From NCBI GenBank assembly GCA_944548615.1, contig OX155972.1, positions 10,165,161 through 10,229,160 on the forward strand: a DNA stretch of 64,000 nt, read 5' to 3'. The notes beneath the pieces are model-generated. The model ran no database searches and had not been told where the DNA came from. It worked only from the letters and a program-made list of their open reading frames with translations. The position numbers were made by a program, and so were the translations under genes. Origin of the DNA: Micropterix aruncella. Taxonomy: Eukaryota > Arthropoda > Insecta > Lepidoptera > Micropterigidae. Positions 21,801 through 30,480 of this stretch are shown one piece after another (the first letter of the stretch is position 1; every line of letters starts with the position of its first letter).

Positions 21801-21850
21801 ACCACTATAGTAGAGGACCAGGATCGCGAAATATTCTTGTTGGCCACTGA
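6758..21850 (+). CDS. C-type lysozyme-like protein gene (five coding exons, introns included)
   Basis: Joining 6758-6899, 15308-15396, 17465-17528, 17711-17837 and 21754-21850 gives a 172-residue open frame with every splice phase matching. The first 23 residues look like a signal peptide, so a secreted protein is expected. The mature core of about 119 residues follows lysozyme C (glycosyl hydrolase 22) order with eight Cys (TRC, WVC, RWC, GMC, VKC, ARC, QRC, TIC). The residue matching hen Glu35 is kept (ETESS), but that matching Asp52 is Asn (SNYGLFQ where active enzymes have DYG). Muramidase activity is therefore probably lost or very weak, as in insect lysozyme-like proteins. A tail of 31 residues follows the eighth-Cys region. 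Intron 1 is 8.4 kb and full of mobile DNA. Role in immunity, or as a binding protein, is inferred. Confidence 0.88.
6900..7638. other. Intron 1, left part
   Basis: This is AT-rich intronic DNA. A small direct/inverted motif, ATTATCCTGGAGCAGGAGAGG, occurs near 7556-7605. No exon is supported. Confidence 0.4.
7639..7850. mobile_element. Penelope-like element remnant: palindromic terminal repeats
   Basis: After a 35-nt head beginning AAAATCGAAGACTATCGCGG, a long arm (TATAAATAGGATAGAAAACG onward, about 85 bp) is followed at once by its near-perfect reverse complement. Both sides carry the 13-bp duplication ATACAGTAAGTTT (7626-7638, 7851-7863). Long duplications, inverted pseudo-LTRs and a short asymmetric extension of about 35 nt are marks of Penelope-like retroelements. 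The copy at 15534-16137 adds a piece of coding sequence. The whole copy can fold into a single hairpin. Confidence 0.65.
7864..8445. other. Intron 1 sequence without recognised element
   Basis: Open frames at 7977-8208 occur on both strands over the same bases and have no splice context or motif. I do not support them as genes. Confidence 0.4.
8450..8706. repeat. Two-unit tandem duplication (about 125 bp)
   Basis: GCTACAATTCAATCATTCAT, the following CAACAT..TTTTAACAC, and ATAACGTAG.GCAG occur twice in the same order (about 8450-8575 and 8590-8706), each preceded by T-rich tracts. Confidence 0.8.
8945..9657 (-). mobile_element. Helitron (family of 53134), 3' end missing
   Basis: Long similarity to 53160-53540 includes AGATGCACGCTA, TTACTAATTTCATGATAT, ACCACCTAAA and GATTTTGATAAG-type blocks. 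The right edge reads TATAAAATTAGTATAGA then T, the reverse complement of a Helitron 5' TC end. The hairpin/CTAG end is not seen. Confidence 0.6.
9658..10444. other. Intron 1, AT-rich DNA
   Basis: Nothing beyond AT-rich sequence and short (ATTT)n near 10370-10395 is recognised. Confidence 0.4.
10445..10641. mobile_element. Foldback MITE
   Basis: The left arm (GGGACTGAGCTAAATGTAAG ... CGGACCGGCGTTCG, 10445-10494) is repeated in reverse complement at 10596-10641 (CGAACGCCGGTCC ... CTTACATTTAAGTCCC) with a few mismatches and a 100-bp middle. No coding sequence and no clear target duplication are seen. Confidence 0.65.
10873..11530. mobile_element. Non-autonomous hAT element
   Basis: The element runs from CAGTGATTCCCAAAGTGC to an end whose reverse complement is CAGAGGTACCCAAAC. 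It is flanked on both sides by the 8-bp duplication CTCTAAAG (10865-10872, 11531-11538). Terminal CAG..CCCAAA and an 8-bp duplication are standard for hAT. The 658-bp interior holds open frames on the minus strand but no transposase motif I can name. It also contains a perfect hairpin at 11013-11051. Confidence 0.88.
11013..11051. repeat. Perfect hairpin inside the hAT element
   Basis: ACCATAAGCATTCTATTAT and its exact reverse complement are separated by one base: 19-bp arms at 11013-11031 and 11033-11051. Confidence 0.9.
11822..11985. repeat. Minisatellite, unit about 31-32 bp
   Basis: GTTATAGACCATATTTCAGT followed by ATTTGTT recurs about five times with substitutions (for example GGTATAGACC, TATATACCAT). 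Confidence 0.85.
11986..13150. other. Intron 1, no recognised element
   Basis: AT-rich DNA with an open frame at 12661-12915 (minus) that lacks motifs. Nothing supported. Confidence 0.4.
13155..14462. repeat. Satellite with unit about 120 bp, split by a LINE insertion
   Basis: Units carry GTACTTTC.ATTRCATATGA, GACGAGGGTCTGAAGATG, a GGAACTCCC block and TTTGGGCTCGTTTGTTTT. Three to four units run from about 13155 to 13580 and a further unit lies at 14335-14462. The missing middle is replaced by the LINE tail at 13581-14334. A 146-codon minus-strand frame across the array is a by-product of the repeat. Confidence 0.8.
13581..14334 (-). pseudogene. LINE 3' end (minus strand) inserted in the satellite
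   Basis: Read on the minus strand, 14334-14120 encodes the end of a LINE ORF2 (RYRQPELKMNTTYGQRHYTF, APKLYNIL, RRVVATWLL) and a stop. It is followed by an AT-rich 3' UTR with (TA)n at 13925-14110 and a tail that appears on the plus strand as (TTTA)n at 13582-13610. Truncation at the 5' end is typical of LINE copies. Confidence 0.75.
14463..15307. other. Intron 1, right end
   Basis: AT-rich intron sequence running up to the acceptor TTTTTTCAG before 15308. No repeats recognised. Confidence 0.4.
15308..15396 (+). CDS. Lysozyme-like exon 2 (active-site exon)
   Basis: The exon lies between TTTTTTACTTTTTTCAG and the donor GTATTT. With the T from exon 1 it reads W-VCLIETESSRDSKK...DGSSNYGLFQ. Cys2 and the catalytic Glu (second E of ETE) are present. 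The position matching the catalytic Asp, just before YG, is Asn. The length from Glu to Gln equals that recalled for silkworm lysozyme, so the substitution is not an alignment shift. It is too short to stand out as an open frame. Confidence 0.9.
15534..16137. mobile_element. Penelope-like element remnant with part of the endonuclease region
   Basis: The copy has the same 35-nt head (AAATCGAAGACTATCGCGG) and inverted arms as 7639-7850, flanked by the 13-bp duplication AGACAAGTGTATA (15521-15533, 16138-16150). Between the arms, at about 15765-15860, the plus strand reads RIIREAIEIRRTPNFKRDDG followed by LSSTWNP. This resembles the C-terminal end of Penelope GIY-YIG endonuclease proteins. A tandem of GTGCTATCCAAGGAAC-like units lies at 15640-15765. 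It sits in intron 2, 137 bp after exon 2. Confidence 0.65.
16165..16545. mobile_element. Possible MITE with hairpin core
   Basis: CAGGGTGGGTTATTAATTAG at the left and GTCACCCACTATA at the right are weakly inverted. Inside, GCGCTATTTAGTGGTAGGTAAA is mirrored by TTTTACCTACTATTAAATAGCGC (16308-16386). The ends are imperfect, so the boundaries are uncertain. Confidence 0.4.
16546..17464. other. Intron 2, right part
   Basis: A segment at 16762-16900 (ATTGGCGGCTTGCTCCCG, CATAGACGGCCGCTAGA) is repeated at 24960-25100. Otherwise this is unremarkable intron DNA ending in the acceptor TTATTTCTAG. Confidence 0.5.
17465..17528 (+). CDS. Lysozyme-like exon 3
   Basis: The exon encodes INTKRWCKEGRAGGMCNVKCN and leaves one G (phase 1). 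This is the QIN..WC and CNVKC segment of lysozyme C, with Cys3 to Cys5. The acceptor is TTTCTAG and the donor GTTTGT. There is one residue fewer between WC and CNVKC than in classical lepidopteran lysozyme. Confidence 0.9.
17711..17837 (+). CDS. Lysozyme-like exon 4
   Basis: Starting after ATTATTCCAG, the exon reads D-LISDDITESARCALKIF...WNKWVQRCKGRELPDLT, with Cys6 and Cys7. It ends with AT in phase 2 at a GTATGT donor. The donor is preferred over reading through because the eighth Cys is then supplied by exon 5 in frame. Confidence 0.88.
17838..19479. other. Intron 4, left part, very AT-rich
   Basis: About 1.6 kb of AT-rich DNA with short (ATA)n around 17880-17920. No repeat or exon recognised. 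Confidence 0.45.
19480..20312. mobile_element. Non-autonomous DNA transposon (family T), copy 2
   Basis: Ends TGGCCCTTATTTCGTTTCTC and GAAACGAAATACATGCCA are inverted and match copy 1 at 4620-5456. Inner parts also correspond (ATCGGTACTAAATTTGACAG against TTAATTTTGACAGCTCGG; CGTTTTAGCGCG near the right end). An internal GGAACGGAATACGGACCAAT at 19888-19907 repeats the terminal motif. No transposase is present. Confidence 0.6.
20313..21208. other. Intron 4, AT-rich DNA
   Basis: (TA)-rich sequence around 20720-21000. No element boundaries seen. Confidence 0.45.
21209..21452. mobile_element. Short inverted-repeat element (MITE)
   Basis: CCGATTGCGTTTCTTTGTGAA at 21212-21232 faces TTCACAAAGAAACGCAAGG at 21434-21452, giving a terminal inverted repeat of about 19 bp around a 200-bp non-coding middle. 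The family is not identified. Confidence 0.65.
21754..21850 (+). CDS. Lysozyme-like exon 5 (C-terminal tail)
   Basis: After the acceptor TTTTTATTTTCAG, an A completes an Ile codon. The exon then reads CPEYHTSYTYTDRII...NILVGH and TGA. The first residue is the eighth lysozyme Cys; the other 30 residues form an extension not found in standard lysozymes. It is Tyr- and Arg-rich with no recognised domain. It is 3.9 kb from exon 4, but the phase agreement and Cys position support the join. Confidence 0.8.
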
Positions 21851-21916
21851 ATCATATACACTTTTTTTATAATTTCTTTTTAATTATAGAATATAATAAC
21901 AGTAATAATATGTAAT

Positions 21917-21922
21917 AATAAA
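21917..21922 (+). promoter_or_regulatory. Polyadenylation signal AATAAA
   Basis: AATAAA lies 67 bp after the lysozyme-like stop codon, the expected distance for a short insect 3' UTR. Confidence 0.55.
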
Positions 21923-21924
21923 TA

Positions 21925-23239
21925 GGCTTTTAAATACAGTTAGGTTGAATTATTGTTGACCTCATTTATTTTTACTGATACCATCTATTAGCGATGTGTT
22001 GAGATATTTCGTATTATTATGGGCATCTGCAGGTAACCAAGAAGAGAACTTTGTAGACACAGATATAGAGCACAGTATGAGGAAATTAGTAACCATTGCA
22101 AATAGAGAAGAGTGTTGAAAAGAGTCACGAGACATAATATTGTGTAGAAATATAAAATAAGGCTTTTATTACTTTATTTTAAGTCTAGATTTTTATCTAC
22201 AAATTAACCTATGTCAAAAATTATGTTTGATGCTAATTGCAACAGTTATGTATAATAGGTTGTTCATGACAAGCCGACAATCCTTTCAAAGGGTACTGTA
22301 CGTCGAAATAGACAATAATTTTTGTTTACTTTTTATATTTGACTTTTATTTGGGAATAACAAATTGAACTTTATTTATACAGGATATTATTCTACGCTTG
22401 GTTACCAAGGAAAAGCGATTTTATCGTTAACTTTCGGATAACCCGATTGTTTGATCTCCGCAATAGAGGCCTAATAAAAAAAGTTTATAAAATGATTTTA
22501 ACATACAAAAACATGTTACAAATTTATAATCATCTTGCGTCCTAAAAGACACAAACGTGCTGGAAATTACGAAAAGTATGGAGCTTTAAACTTGGCTACC
22601 CCGGCTACCATTCGGCATAACAGAGCCCACAGCTACACTATACCACTAAACCACTGCTGTTTGTAAACAGCAGTGGTTTAGTGACAGTACATATTCGATA
22701 GGCCTCAGGAAGTTAGCTATGCTTGGAGACTATCTAATAATCATTTCATTGCATTTTATTTTGATAATTTTGCTAATCCAGCCTGTTGCTCCATTGATAT
22801 AATATGTCAAGAATGTCGGAGCCCTATTTGTTTCTGAGTCTTTACCTGTTTTGCGATTAAGATGTTGTTTATATGCATTAATTCTCAGCACATTATCTAC
22901 ATGCTTCATCTGTTATGAAATGAATGAATGGTAAACGCCACAATAGTCACTTACTCGATTCGTGAGGGTTTCTTGTGCCGAGCTTAAGTGACGATGATAC
23001 TGGAGTGAATCAGCATGTGAATAACGGCCCATGACCGTAGATTTTCAGTTTAAAGTGAATCCTATGATATTGCCCCACCTTTTTGTAACCTTGAAGTCCA
23101 TAATACATGTTTTTCCGTTTTAATGTGAAAAATATCGAGGCCAATGCGCAGGGTGTTTTGGAAGAGTTAATAATCCTTAACATGTTAAAAAAGCATCATC
23201 TCAAATGTTATACCTTGACAATGAGAGTTAAAAAATAAG
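21925..23239. other. Intergenic DNA downstream of the lysozyme-like gene
   Basis: No gene recognised. It contains the perfect palindrome at 22644-22683. Confidence 0.45.
22644..22683. repeat. Perfect 40-bp inverted repeat
   Basis: CACTAAACCACTGCTGTTT and its exact reverse complement are separated by GT. The 19-bp arms have no mismatch, which is unusual in such diverged DNA. Confidence 0.92.
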
Positions 23240-23850
23240 TTGTGTTACCTCAAGACTTTGGTAAGACAAGGACTGATTTCATCTGAATATTTAATTGATA
23301 AATAAAATCGATAACCGCCCTCTCTCGGGCGGCGTACGAATTCGGTTGGGTTCCATTGCAGTGCCTCAGGCAGCGCGTTACGTATCTCTCGGCTTGGGGC
23401 GGGTTTGGGCCAAGCGCTAACAGATGGCGTTATTAATAAATTTAAATATATGGCAGAATTTAAATAGTATTCACATCATGATTTCGGCCCAAATTTTAAG
23501 TCTCTAAGTCCAATATGTCAAGGTTGATATAATATCTCTAGTCCGATATAATCTCTCCGACCGACCGATTTCAACCACAATATTTCGAACTCTTGCCATG
23601 ACCAAATGATGCCTGCAAATTGAATTTCAGCTCAGCCGGATTAAGCGTTTGGGCCCTATCGTGGAGGAATCCACACAAAGCCACACAAACAGACACAGAC
23701 AGACGTCAATCTGGAAATGGCCTTAATTGCGTCAGGCTCAAAGCTCAAAATTTCCGTCTTCATCCCGGAAAGAAATGTTGCACGTTCACAATACTTTCCC
23801 TCCTCGTCGGCTAGTAGGCCGGGAAAGTAAAAGTGGTTATTTATTTTCAA
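23240..23850 (+). repeat. Interspersed repeat family R, longest copy
   Basis: Shared with 55905-56475: GACTGATTTCATCTGAATATTT, CCCTCTCTCGGG, TTCAGCTCA..CGGATTAAGCG, ACACA.ACAGAC and CTCGTCGG.....GGCCGGGAAAGTA. Shorter pieces lie at 46708-46866, 47815-47960 and 49448-49640. Overlapping 64-codon frames on the two strands are not conserved between copies. The class is not determined. Confidence 0.7.
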
Positions 23851-24299
23851 TGCGGTTCTTTTTAATGAAGGAATCCGCTGGAAATAAAATAATATATTGA
23901 ATTTAATGTATTATTGTTGTCCGCAATGTATTTACAGTGTAATTTTTTATTTTAATTTGATATAATTTCTTCCTACTAATATTTATTTAGCACTTTCCTG
24001 TACAGTTCTACGAATTTTAAAGCAAAAAAAACCATGTTGCTGATAAATTGTTACACTGACATTTTTTATAACATCAACATTGTATCGGGGTCAATCAATA
24101 GAGGGCACATTTTATCTCTAGGTATTTCAAAATAAAATAGTCATTCCAAATAAACATATGTTGGGCATTCTTTTATGTTTTCTATGAAAACAGAATAGCT
24201 TAAGTAAATTAGTAAATTTTATAACAATACAAGTTAAAATATTAAAATGTTAGGTTTTACAATCAAACGCTACAAACTCACTTTTAGCAATATGACATA
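23851..24299. other. AT-rich spacer
   Basis: Nothing recognised. Confidence 0.4.
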
Positions 24300-24600
24300 T
24301 CAACATATTGTTTATCTTGGATATTGGGCTCTTACCTATGAATTCGCTGTTCTATAAAAGAAATTTGAGGCTAAATTCTGAAAAAAAAACTCTTTTAGAC
24401 CAAGGTCTGGTGAGTACGGTAGGTGACCAAGAGTCTCCAGCCGCAAGTCCTGCAACTTTGCGACTATTTGCAGTGAAATGTGTGGTTATACGTTGTAATG
24501 AAGAAGCAGTGGCGATAGCGATTGACCAGGCTCGGTTATTTAATCACGAAATTCACCATCATTGTTTGCAGTTCTGAAAAGTACACATTTACGGCAAATT
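24300..24600 (-). pseudogene. Mariner transposase relic
   Basis: The minus strand gives a decayed C-terminal mariner sequence with stops: a HYNV.PHISLQ segment where active copies have HDNA.PH, then LGHLPYSPDLG. The conserved PYSPDL motif places it in the mariner D,D34D group. The 3' part and both ends are lost. It matches the relic at 44270-44640. Confidence 0.75.
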
Positions 24601-25995
24601 TAGAGCCAAATTATTGCAAATAGCTCTAATAGAAAACGCCGGTACATGATCTCATATTTGAAAATATTGCAAATGTTCAACTTTACTAAAACAAACAAAG
24701 AAAAGACAAATAAACAGCTGATTCTTAAAATAGAATAACATGGCCTTTATTTAAAATTCATTTAAATTTGAAATTTCAACTCAAACTCAAATTATTTATG
24801 CTCAAATTGGCCAGTGTGAAAATACAGCTATTACATAGATTTACCTTTAGAAGCACTAACCCTTGACTTTAAAATCGGTCTGACATACCTAGGGATTATT
24901 CTCCCCTTGGTTACGTAACGACCAAATTTGGTTGCACATCAGAACACCGTTTGACTACGTAACGACCAATATTGGCGGCTTGCTCCCGGAGCGCACATTA
25001 ATATTATTTTCTAATTCGAACGCATCCTAAAATCCATACCAAATATCGCATTATTACCATAGTTGCATAGACGGCCGCTAGAATAATTTCTCGCGGATTA
25101 ATTGCGCCGTCGCTAGACAGAAAGGTACTGGGAAGGGCAATATCAGACAACGCGCGCGCTTTCTGGCGGGAAGGGTCAAAAAAATGACCGACCTCATTCT
25201 ATCCGATCTGCTGGACCCGACGGAGGGTTATATGGTTTTGATTTTAAGCTCACGATATTTAAATATAGAATCATTGATTTTTAAAATCAATGATAGAATG
25301 AAGTAAGTCAACCTTGCTCCCTTGCACCCTGTAGTATGTACATTTAATACTCAGATTACTCAATAAGCTGTCTGATAAATAAAAGCTTAACTGACTAACT
25401 GACTGATAAATAAAAGTAAAAGTAGATGCATAAATAAAAGTTTAACAAGCGTTGAGCGCGCTCCACCATCTAGCAATAGGTACATTTACCTGTCGCTAGA
25501 TGGCGCAACACGTCTAACTCTTTATGTACTAATTTTCGAAATAATACATTTTTCAATTTCTCGAGACATATACCTATATATCTATTTTTTTTTGTTTTTT
25601 CCAAAAAAAAATCTTTAAACTGATACTGATTCACTATGTAGGTTTCAATATGTATCTAATAATTATGCATATTAATGTTCACATACTTTTGGCCGCCACG
25701 GCCGCCACGGCCTCTTAACGCCGTTCTGCAATGTGAGCTAATGATACACTTTTAATGAAGCTTTTATTACAAATCATTTAAAACTTCTTATCACGTAAAC
25801 ATTGACAATCGCTGAAGATAGTTTCGGGTACACTTCATACCATATGTGTTGAGGTGCGGTCTACTCGGACAACCTCTAAATGTCGCTGGTGAGGATTGCA
25901 TGCTCTCAGATAAACGCATTGTTCTAGTGGTTGCACAGATTTATTGATCATTTTAATAAGTACAATTAACGTGCACGCGAGCGAAGTATAAATTT
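24601..25995. other. Intergenic DNA with small repeats
   Basis: 24960-25100 repeats 16762-16900. At 25447-25506, CCATCTAGCAATAGG and CCTGTCGCTAGATGG form an imperfect inverted repeat. At 25688-25714, GGCCGCCACGGCC occurs twice and is found inverted at 38985-39005. No gene supported. Confidence 0.5.
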
Positions 25996-25996
25996 A

Positions 25997-26696
25997 CTAG
26001 CTGACCCGTGTCCACTTCGTTGGGCGGTAAAACTTTTTATTTTTGATGAAATTATGAGTGTGGTTCGGTTAGTACCAAATCGAGTGCTATGATTTATTTC
26101 CTGACTGGCAAAAGAAGGGTTATATTTTTACTGCATATGTATGTATGTATTTGCATGCTAATTTGACTACATTGCCGTTATTTATGAGTGTCTCCTTGTG
26201 AGTGTCTTATCTCTTTAACCATTTATGCAGTAAAAGGGAAATTATATGCAGTAAAAGGGAAAAGTATTTTGTTTTAAACACTTGAGACGATAAATTTACT
26301 TATTTTGATATGAATTCATAATTGTTGATAATATGACCAATAGCCATGACCATAATAATATAAAAATTATATTTTTAATACAAAAAACTACTTTTTGTGA
26401 CTTAAATAAAAAATGTAAACATATTTTCTCTAGAACTTAATCATATATCTCTCATCGTTAAGGCAACGTTAGTTAGACACGTTTTCGATGGACCGTTTTT
26501 TCTCCGACTTACTTTGCAAATCCGACTACCACGAAAAAGTCTTTAAATTTTTCTTATTAATATATAGCCTATGACACTCACAAATAACGTGGCTTTCTAT
26601 TGGTAAAAAAGTAGAATTTTCAAAATCGGTTTAGTAGATCCAGATATTACTTCCTACAACCTCACAAACTTTACCTCTTTATAATATTAGTATAGA
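25997..26696 (-). mobile_element. Non-autonomous Helitron
   Basis: Reverse-oriented, the element starts TCTATACTAATATTATAAAGAGG and ends with the hairpin region CCGCCCAACGAAGTGG..ACGGGTCAGCTAG, sitting between a host A and T. It is 700 bp and closely related to 35922-36652 and 51690-52406. Helitrons insert between A and T without duplication, end in CTRR and carry a subterminal hairpin, all seen here. No Rep/helicase coding. Confidence 0.85.
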
Positions 26697-27375
26697 TTAG
26701 TATAGATAAAACAGAAAGACTGCAGCAGCGGTATCGCCCGTCCGATCCGATCGATTGACAGATTTACGTGTGTGACGGCGTTCGACCAATCCTCTGTTCA
26801 CCCATTTGGTCGCGTTCGGCTTCCCACGGGTTGCCAAGCTATAAAGCTTAAACTAAGTACGTAACACCATATTATATTATATTTGATATAACATAAATAT
26901 GTTGTCAAATCCACCGAGTAATTCTGTATGTACAAACAAAGCGCTTGCTTGTTTGTTCCGATGTGGGTATCAGCCTCTCTCCTCTGTATCATTTCCTGCG
27001 AAATAGATAAAGGGCAATCAGCGTGGTTTCCTGTTCACAGGATAACACTCTGCTGGGCGTTTTATCTATATTCTGAACAGGGTTGCAAGTGCGTTGGGTT
27101 GTATATATCATCTGATATTTATTTATTCTTCTTTTTACATCCGGGTAGTGAGTTATCATTGTGATCATACAGTTAGTAGCTCTCTCCCCAGGCTGGTATA
27201 ATGATTTATTATGATCGTTCTTTTAGCATTGGGATGAAATTAGAAGATTTTAGACAATGACAATCCACTATCTACTATTTACCCAGGTGGTGGCATAGAA
27301 ACTAATAATTAATTATGTTATGACAATTAATAATAATGTTATGACAAATATATAAACAGAATCGAGCACATTCAA
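26697..27375. other. Intergenic spacer
   Basis: Overlapping frames on both strands (26798-27164) have no motif. Nothing supported. Confidence 0.4.
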
Positions 27376-27955
27376 ATGAAGTTCGTGAAATATCTCTGCT
27401 TCCGTCTGAAAATCCCATACAGCTCATCTAACTATTTCAATTTTTGCAAGAAATTTCATATCCTCCCCTTGATTAAGCGGCGTGAAACCGCGGACTTAAC
27501 CTTTTTGCTAAAAATTACCTCCAATAATATTAACTGTCCTGACTTACTAAATAAAATTAATCTCCGTGTTCCTTCCAAACTCAATAGATTTAACCCTGCT
27601 CTTCATGTTCCTCATGCTGGTACCAACTATAGGCAAAATGCATTTCTGTGGCGAACAAGTGACAATTTCAATGACATGATTAAACGCTTTGACTTTGATC
27701 TATTCTGTACGAGTGTTAACTCAGCTAGGCAGCGGCTGAACAGTGAATTTTTTAGCATTAATTGTTGAATAATTTTTGATGCATTCCTAATCGATAGCTT
27801 TAATTGAAAGATCACATATGTTTCTACAACGTTATTTAAACGTGAAAACCTTTAATTGGCTCTCTGCTATGTTACTCCGGCATTGTTAAATTATAATTAG
27901 CTGTTGGTTTTCCTGAAAATAAATAAATAAATAAATAAATAAATAAATATTAAAA
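27376..27955 (+). pseudogene. LINE ORF2 3' end with (AAATA)n tail
   Basis: The frame 27376-27768 reads like the end of a Jockey/CR1-type ORF2: LIKRRETADLTFLLKI, then ..NCPDLLNKINLRVPSK and GTNYRQNAFLWR. The 3' UTR ends in a run of AAATA repeats (27918-27952). Only about 130 residues remain, so it is 5'-truncated and inactive. Confidence 0.78.
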
Positions 27956-28049
27956 ATCATCACGCGTAAGCCTTTCAGGTACTCATCGGAAAAATTATTT
28001 GGGGAATATGAAGTATCGGATTTGAGACAGCTCTAATTAAAATTCTGTG

Positions 28050-28680
28050 TAAATTTTATTCAATTCAAATACAACAGGATATTTTCAAAACAAATGCATA
28101 CAACACGGCGATCCGTAGCTAAAAAAATAGATATTCCCAGAATGATGACCTCTTTTGGTCAACGGCATTTTACTGTTTTGGGCCCCAGGGCATATAACCT
28201 ATTAGAAGATGGAATTAAAACAATTCAGACCTAAGATTCCTTTAAGAAGCAGAGCCATATGTGGCTAATAAATGAAGGCCGTGAAAAGAGCCACAAACTA
28301 TTTGACTATCTAGTATGACTTTTATTTTTATTCTTATTTTATTTTTATATTTTTTTATTTTACTGAGTAGGTATCTATCTATCTATTTATTATTATTATG
28401 ATTTCGATTTTTATTTTTTACTCGATAATTTTATGATTATAATTTTTAATACTTCTTGATATTTTAATTTTATCTTTTTAACATGTTTAATTTTTAAGTT
28501 TAGTTGTTAATTTTTTAGTTTTTTTGTGTGCACAGGTAAAATATTTCCTGGTACACCTGCCTTAGTACAGGCCTACATTTTTCGCTACTGGTCCAAACCC
28601 ATTTTTTTTTGTAATGCTGCAGGAAATTATATTTTGTGCTTTACCTTTAATAAATAACTAAAAATAAATAAATATCTAGC
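28050..28680 (+). pseudogene. LINE ORF2 3' end
   Basis: At 28090-28310 a broken frame shows HTTRRSVAKKIDIPRM, SFGQRHFTVLGPRAYNLLED and a SFKKQ block, the usual tail of CR1/Jockey-type ORF2. A stop interrupts it after KTIQT. It is followed by a T/A-rich 3' UTR ending in AAATAAATAAAT at 28664-28674. Confidence 0.75.
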
Positions 28681-30480
28681 TTCGCCAACTAGCCCGCAAG
28701 AGTCCAACTTTTACCGCCCGGCAACGGGTAGTTAACTCAGCGGACAGACCAAGCGCCCTTGCCACCAGTTATCGCCGGATTTGTCCGACCACCCTACAGG
28801 TTACGGGTTAGAGATCGCCTACGCGGTCTTCTACGTGTAAGCGGTAATTCAGTTCCAATCATCGCGGCTCGCTGGGCATCCTTTGCCCGACTGTTCACAT
28901 GGGATAGGGTAGACGATCAGTCGTTTCAAGAGCGGCTGTCGCTTGCTATTAGTTATCGTCGGATTTGTCCGACCTCCCTACCGGTTACGAGTTCCAGGTC
29001 GCTTGCGCGTCTCTATACATGTAAGCGATAATTCAGTTCCAATCATCGCGGCCATCTGGGCATCCTTTGCACGACTGTTCAAGTGGGAAAGGGTAGGCGA
29101 CCGGTCGTATCAAGAGCGGCTTTTATTAATTTAACAACCACCCCCGAACTATTGGAAACAAAGTCGTTTCCGGGCTCCCCTGGTTATAAGTCGGAATGAA
29201 CAGTCTATTGGCTGACGTCGCATGGTGTGCAAAACCATCCAGGTGTTCTAAAAGAACGACTCTTAGAGGAAACTGACCCACAGGGCACACAGTCTTACCC
29301 GGGCTCAAACTTCTGCTTGGAGGCTGCCGGATGGGTAACACATGGTTATAGTAGCTCAACTGAACTGGGCCCATTAGCTTCCAAAGGCTCGTCACCCCAG
29401 GCTAGTATGACGATATGAGATCGTGGCATGAACGTACAAAATCTTAGCGTATAAGAACATAGAGACTAAATAAAGTCCACTATCAAGCAAGCCCGTCAGA
29501 GTCCAGCGCCTTACGCGAGACACTGGAAAGCACCCATCTCACCCCTATAACAGATATGGCCGGATTTCTCTGGCGTCACGACTAATTACGGGTTCGAGGT
29601 CCTTTGCCCGACTGTCCTTTCAAGATCGGGTGGCCGATCGGTCGTTTCAAGAGCGGCTGACATAAAGTCAACAACCACGCCCGCTGCTTATTAAACCGAC
29701 TTTCCCCGACTTCTCCACTTACTAGCCGGAGTTCAACAAATAGAGTTGTCAACTACAACGGGCGAACCCGTCACCTCAGGAAGTTTTGACGATTAGCCGT
29801 GAAGTGAGCGCAGAAGCCTTGGACAAAACAGTCCACCGTCAAGCTACGCCCCATGCCCGTAAGAGGCCAACGTCTTAATCCGCGAGATGACCAGGTGTGT
29901 TACCCAGCGGGGTTACACTCACGCCCTTACTTCATTGTGACCAGATTACTCCGGTCTCTCGATTGGTTACGAGTTCGAGGTCGCTTGCACGGGGATTCCT
30001 CTCCTTTACGAAGCGAAGAAACGGTGTTTACCGAATCTATCGCGGACCACAGCGTCCTTTGCACGGCTGTTCACCCAGGATCAGGTAGCCGATGGTCATT
30101 TCAAGAGCAGCCGCCATAAGGTCCGCAACCACCCCTGCTCTATAGGAAACAGTACTGCTTCCAGACTCCCCCGACTGTTAGTCAGAGAGCACAATCGATT
30201 GACTTACGCCGAGCGCAGACAGTCCAGGAGCGCCAGAAGGTTGATTCCTAGGGGAAACTAGCTCTAAGGACAGAGTCCTGCCCGGGCTCGCACTTCATGG
30301 GTGGAGGCCGCCGGATGGGTGTTGTTGACCCGTGAGTGTGACCAACCCTGAACAGAATGGGTCTTCGTGGCCAACTCAGCAAGGTCCCGGAGTTCAACAG
30401 TCGATTTACAGACAGTCGGCTGGCGGTCGTCTGACACCGCACGGTGCGCACATAGCCCAATAACGCCCGAGGTCCATTCT
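28681..30480 (+). repeat. GC-rich family G, about three consecutive copies
   Basis: Each copy begins with a block like CTAGCCCGCAAGAG / TGCCCGTAAGAGGCC and continues with GGTTACGAGTTCGAGGTC, CCCGACTGTTCAC, GATCGGGTAGCCGATCGGTC, TTTCAAGAGCGGC, AACCACCCCCGC and a GTCGGA..AACAG block. Starts are near 28681, 29490 and 29840. A fourth partial start near 28965 indicates internal duplication. Copies at 1-475, 50520-51190 and 51236-51630 show it is dispersed as well as tandem. Frames inside are not conserved among copies. Confidence 0.75.
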
